Below, piece after piece: positions 60,886 to 64,000 of a stretch of DNA of 64,000 nucleotides. Each line of letters begins with the position of its first letter. Position 1 is the stretch's first letter. The position numbers and the translations under genes were made by a program. The notes beneath the pieces were generated by a model that made no database searches, was not told where the DNA came from, and was given only the letters and a program-made list of their open reading frames with translations. The stretch comes from Durusdinium trenchii (Eukaryota; Sar; Dinophyceae; Suessiales; Symbiodiniaceae): assembly GCA_963970005.1 (NCBI GenBank), contig CAXAMN010026406.1, forward strand, positions 493,696-557,695, given 5' to 3'.

Positions 60886-61840
60886 CACCTCCTGAGGAGC
60901 CTGACTATGACCCGCCTCTTCATCCCAGCCCAGACAAGAGGCCACGGTTGGACCAACCACACAACCACATCCACTTTGCCAACATCACCAACTTTGGCAG
61001 ACAGGTGGTGGATTGGTACTGGGCGAGGCAAAGTGAAGTCCACATTTTCGTTGAGACCCACTTGGACCCGCAAAAGCACCTGCAAACTTGCCAGTACTTC
61101 ACGATCCGTGGCAGAACGGCCTTTGGAGTCCCTGCTCAACCCAATGAGGACAACTCAGGCACACATGGGGGGCATCCTTGTCCTTGCTGACCAAGCTTGC
61201 GGACTCACGCCATTGGAGTCCTACACTTGCAATGGTTGCGGCTACCAGGCCTTTCTCTGGCAGGCCACCGACTGCGCAATCCTCGTTGCGGGTGTGTACT
61301 TGAAGACTGGCGAGAACATACAGTCAGACACCAATGCAACCATCATTGCCAAACTGCTTGCACTTGTTGAAGCCTCAAAGCATCCCTACATCCTCCTTGG
61401 GGATTGGCAGAACAACCCGGGCAGCTTCACAAGCACGGTGCTCCCCTCAAAGTTCCACTTCGACATCAAAGCACCAGATCACAGCATCCTTTCGGGCAAT
61501 GCGATCGACTATGCTCTCCTCCACAATTCGCTGGCAACAACCACGGCCCTCACCACTGATTGGGCAGTCCCATGGCGGCCGCACACACTCCTCACACTCC
61601 AGCTGAACATTGAAGCAGCCACCAAGGAGTATCGCCAGCTGCAGCACTTTCCACCTCTGCCGGCAACACCTGACATCGACTTCAGGCCTTGGACATCGTA
61701 TCAATCTCAGGCCTTTGAGATTGAACTTTATGGCATTCCACCCAATGAGCAGGCCAAGCAATGGGCAGACTGGGTGTCGTGCACTGAGCAGTATCTGCTC
61801 CAGGAACACCCCTGGGCGCAGAGGAGCCAATTTGAGGGTA
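60886..61840 (+). pseudogene. AP-type endonuclease domain, LINE copy 2
   Basis: Continues in frame from the USP-like domain through ANITNFGRQVVDWYW and VETHLDPQ up to G6 at 61167-61172, where one extra G shifts the frame. It then reads GGILVLADQACG, AGVYLKTGE, GDWQNNPG, NAIDYALLHN and WRPHTLLTLQLN. All expected EEP metal and catalytic positions seen in copy 1 are conserved. At the site of the TAG codon of copy 1 it keeps CAG. A further frame change near 61830 leads into the linker. Confidence 0.85.
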
Positions 61841-62669
61841 GCCATCAAACCCTTGGTCTCCACGAAGATCACCACCACGTGGCGGAAAGGCAAGCCTGCC
61901 TTTTGGGAACAACTCAAAATTCGATTCCAGCTGGCCGGCCCAGTCAGAGGCTTTAAGCAGGCACTTCAAGATGCACCGAAACACTGGGTTGGACCTCCGA
62001 CATGGGGACAACTGATGGACACCAGCCATCACTGGCTGAAATACCGAGACCCACATGCTGCTGATCTGGTGCTACACACCATTGAGCACCAACTCCAAGA
62101 AGCACAACAGGCAGCCAATGACGAAGGGCATCTCCAGTACAAAGCATGGCTGACACAAGGAGAAGCCAAAGGCCCGGCTGGCTGCCCCCAAGCACCCTTG
62201 CTGGCTAAGGCTGTGCTGGCACCAGCGCTCCAACCATGGAAGTCAACCCGCCCAGATGCTCACCTTTCCAGTTGGGTGGACGATGTTGGATTTGACCTGG
62301 CAGGCTCCTCACCTATGTCAGTTGCCAAAAAGGCGGTCAGTGCATACAGAGACTTGCACCAACGCTTGGTTATGGTTAGTTAGCTTGGGACTCAAGGTCA
62401 ACCCACAGAAAACAGCTTTCATTGCCACTGACAAACACACAGACAAGGCCCTCAGGGCTCTGCTACAACCTGATGACCCACCTGTTGAAACGGTCATGCG
62501 TGATTTGGGAGTTGATCATCAAGGAGCAAGACGAAGGCGGATTCCAGTGATGAAACAAAGACTAACAAAGGCACACACCAGAAAGATCAAACTCCGCACT
62601 CTCAGGATACCAGCCCTGAAGATCAGGTTACGCCTCCACAGAGGCGGTATCCAACCAGCAGCACTTTGA
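61841..62669 (+). pseudogene. Reverse transcriptase remnant with large in-frame deletion, copy 2
   Basis: The linker (RRGANLRVAIKPLVSTK, GPPTWGQLMD) leads to WLTQGEAKG and then directly to PAGCPQAPLLAKAVLAP at 62173/62174. In copy 1 these points are 786 bp (262 codons) apart, and the missing part carries the RT fingers, motif A with its catalytic Asp, and the start of motif B. Motif C (SSWVDDVGFD) remains. A short insertion with TAG lies near 62375-62380. LGLKVNPQKTAF and the conserved RIPVMKQRL region follow. The segment ends at TGA (62667-62669), where copy 1 has TGG. This copy cannot encode an active RT. Confidence 0.9.
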
Positions 62670-63790
62670 GTGGAAGGCCAAGGCCTGGCACCCCGCTACA
62701 GAACTGCACTCAGGCAGGCCATGGCCAAGCACCTGGGCCACCGGCTTCTTGACAGCACCTATGACTTCCACCACAAAAAAGTACATCGACCCAGGAGACC
62801 AAATCATCTTGCACCACATCAAAGCCATCCACAGCCTCATCCATGCCTGGCCCACAGAGCAAATGACAACCTTGGAACAGGCCTGGGAGGCCACCTTTAC
62901 TCAGCTCCAGGCCAAGACCTACCCTTGGTACACCGTCCGAGGCCCCATGGCTGCAGCCATCACGTATCTCCAGGAGTGGGGCTGGCAAGCAGGCACACTC
63001 ATGAGATGGACCCGACCAGAAACCCCGCTCATGCTGAGCAATGAGCTGGACCTTCATCAACCTTGGTGGAAGTTGGAGAGGGCCTTGCTTCAGGAAGCCA
63101 AAGCACAACGCATCAACAGAATGGCCAGCAGACCACACCATCACCACCTCATCGCCGGATTGGGTTGGCACACCTATCATGCCGTGAGGAAAACCCTCCC
63201 TGCACAGAGCAAGCACCATCTAAACACCTGGGTTCAGGCCGCTGTGCAGTTCAGAGAGGCCACCAAGACCAAAACAATGCCCCCTGTGCCAGGTTGAGGC
63301 CACACCCAAGCACATCCTTTGGCTGTGCAAATGGCACAAAACACAGAAACATGAGCCTATGCCGCCAGAATGGATGGAGAGAATCACGTCCAAAGATGAA
63401 GAACCTCTCTGGTCAGCGGGTTGGATTCCCTTAGAGCCGCAAGACCACCGAACCCAAGAGCATCCATATCGCGGCCATGGCTGCTGGGCGGACCTGACAC
63501 CTTTGGCACCCCAACCCCACAATGGCTGGGCCTACACCCTCGATGCCACACCCTCCTCCTATGACGAGCGCAATCAAATGTGGGTGTATGGACTTTGCGT
63601 TCACACCATGCCCTTAGGCCAACTACAAAGGCTTGGTGCAATAACAGGTGTGGCCAAGGGACCCAAACCAAAGCCAGAGCACTGTTGGCAGGTGTCGTTG
63701 CATACCACCACACCGGCCAAAGTCATCGTCCAGTTGGCCACAGTCTGGGAAGCTTGGCACCAACCCAGGAGTAGAGCTGGAAGTCACTGA
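62670..63790 (+). pseudogene. RT C-terminal connection, CCHC finger and RNase H-like start, copy 2
   Basis: In frame after the TGA: GLAPRYRTALRQAMAKHLG, as in copy 1. A6 at 62775-62780 shifts by one base into KKYIDPGDQIILHHIKAIH and the Trp-rich region. Near 63287 another single-base change joins to CPLCQVEATPKHILWLCKWH, an intact C-x2-C...H-x4-C finger. The RNase H-like part has YTLDATPSS, GQLQRLGAITG and a frame-changed KARALLAG segment. As in copy 1 the expected helix-A Glu is not seen. Confidence 0.65.
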
Positions 63791-64000
63791 ACAGGACTTC
63801 AAGCGCATCACTGTGCTCTACATCAGCAAAGCCACCAGGACGCCCGACGCCCCAGGCAATGAGCCTCAGCTCAGGCGCCGCCAGAGGGATTCCGCCCTCA
63901 CGGCCTGGGAACGGGCCAAGCAATTCCAGGACCACAAACTGGAAGAATGGCAGGAGGTTTTGGACAATGACCGCAAGCACATCTACCACCATGCTGTGCA
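63791..64000 (+). pseudogene. End of RNase H-like region, copy 2 (cut by window)
   Basis: It encodes the equivalent of APGNEPQLRRRQRDSALTAW then a Gln/Lys/Glu-rich helix (FQDHKLEEWQEVLDNDRKH). This matches the region just before the Cys/His modules of copy 1, so the modules should lie beyond base 64000. Confidence 0.7.

Larger units (their letters stand above)
58443..64000 (+). mobile_element. LINE-type retrotransposon copy 2 (runs off the window)
   Basis: A second, diverged member with the same domain order as copy 1 plus ORF1 at its 5' end. It begins exactly where the copy 1 tail stops and continues past base 64000. It has several single-base frame changes, an in-frame TGA at 62667-62669 and an internal deletion of about 786 bp relative to copy 1 that removes RT motifs through A and part of B. 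Confidence 0.93.

Overview
This is a gene-poor nuclear contig of a eukaryote, most likely a dinoflagellate (Symbiodiniaceae-like). Four observations point there. Recognisable genes are split into many very short exons. Intron donors include GC, and probably GA, as well as GT. All recognised genes lie on the + strand. A retroelement start carries the last nine bases of the dinoflagellate spliced leader. I saw no bacterial operons, rRNA, tRNA or CRISPR array.

Layout. 1-5.1 kb: repeats, no recognised gene. 5.1-14.2 kb: a 16-exon citrate synthase gene with all three catalytic residues. 14.2-24.9 kb: no identifiable gene, but several short exon-like segments. 24.9-31.7 kb: part of a gene with membrane segments followed by a PAS-like sensor domain. 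30.1-31.4 kb: two adjacent degenerate tandem arrays, one rich in TTTAGGG. 38.1-48.3 kb: a 15-exon short-chain dehydrogenase/reductase gene resembling the NYC1 (chlorophyll b reductase) branch, complete at its 3' end. 48.3-52.4 kb: repeats only.

52.4-64 kb: two related LINE-type retrotransposons arranged head to tail. Copy 1 (52,441-58,442) is 5' truncated and ends in A8(TACA)3. Copy 2 starts on the next base and runs off the window. The deduced architecture is ORF1 (Cys-rich region, coiled coil, basic tail), then ORF2: ubiquitin-specific-protease-like (peptidase C19-like) domain, AP-type endonuclease, reverse transcriptase, a CCHC-type finger, an RNase H-like region, three tandem Cys/His modules and an acidic tail. 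The protease-like domain ahead of the endonuclease is the most unusual feature; copy 2 preserves the junction in one open frame. Both copies carry frameshifts and nonsense codons as read.

Small non-autonomous foldback elements of two families (TA-flanked and TTAA-flanked) and a CTAGCAATGGCCTCCAACCT-like minisatellite family recur, mostly in introns of the two metabolic genes. Exon limits were deduced by eye from splice dinucleotides and family similarity; no search or alignment program was run.
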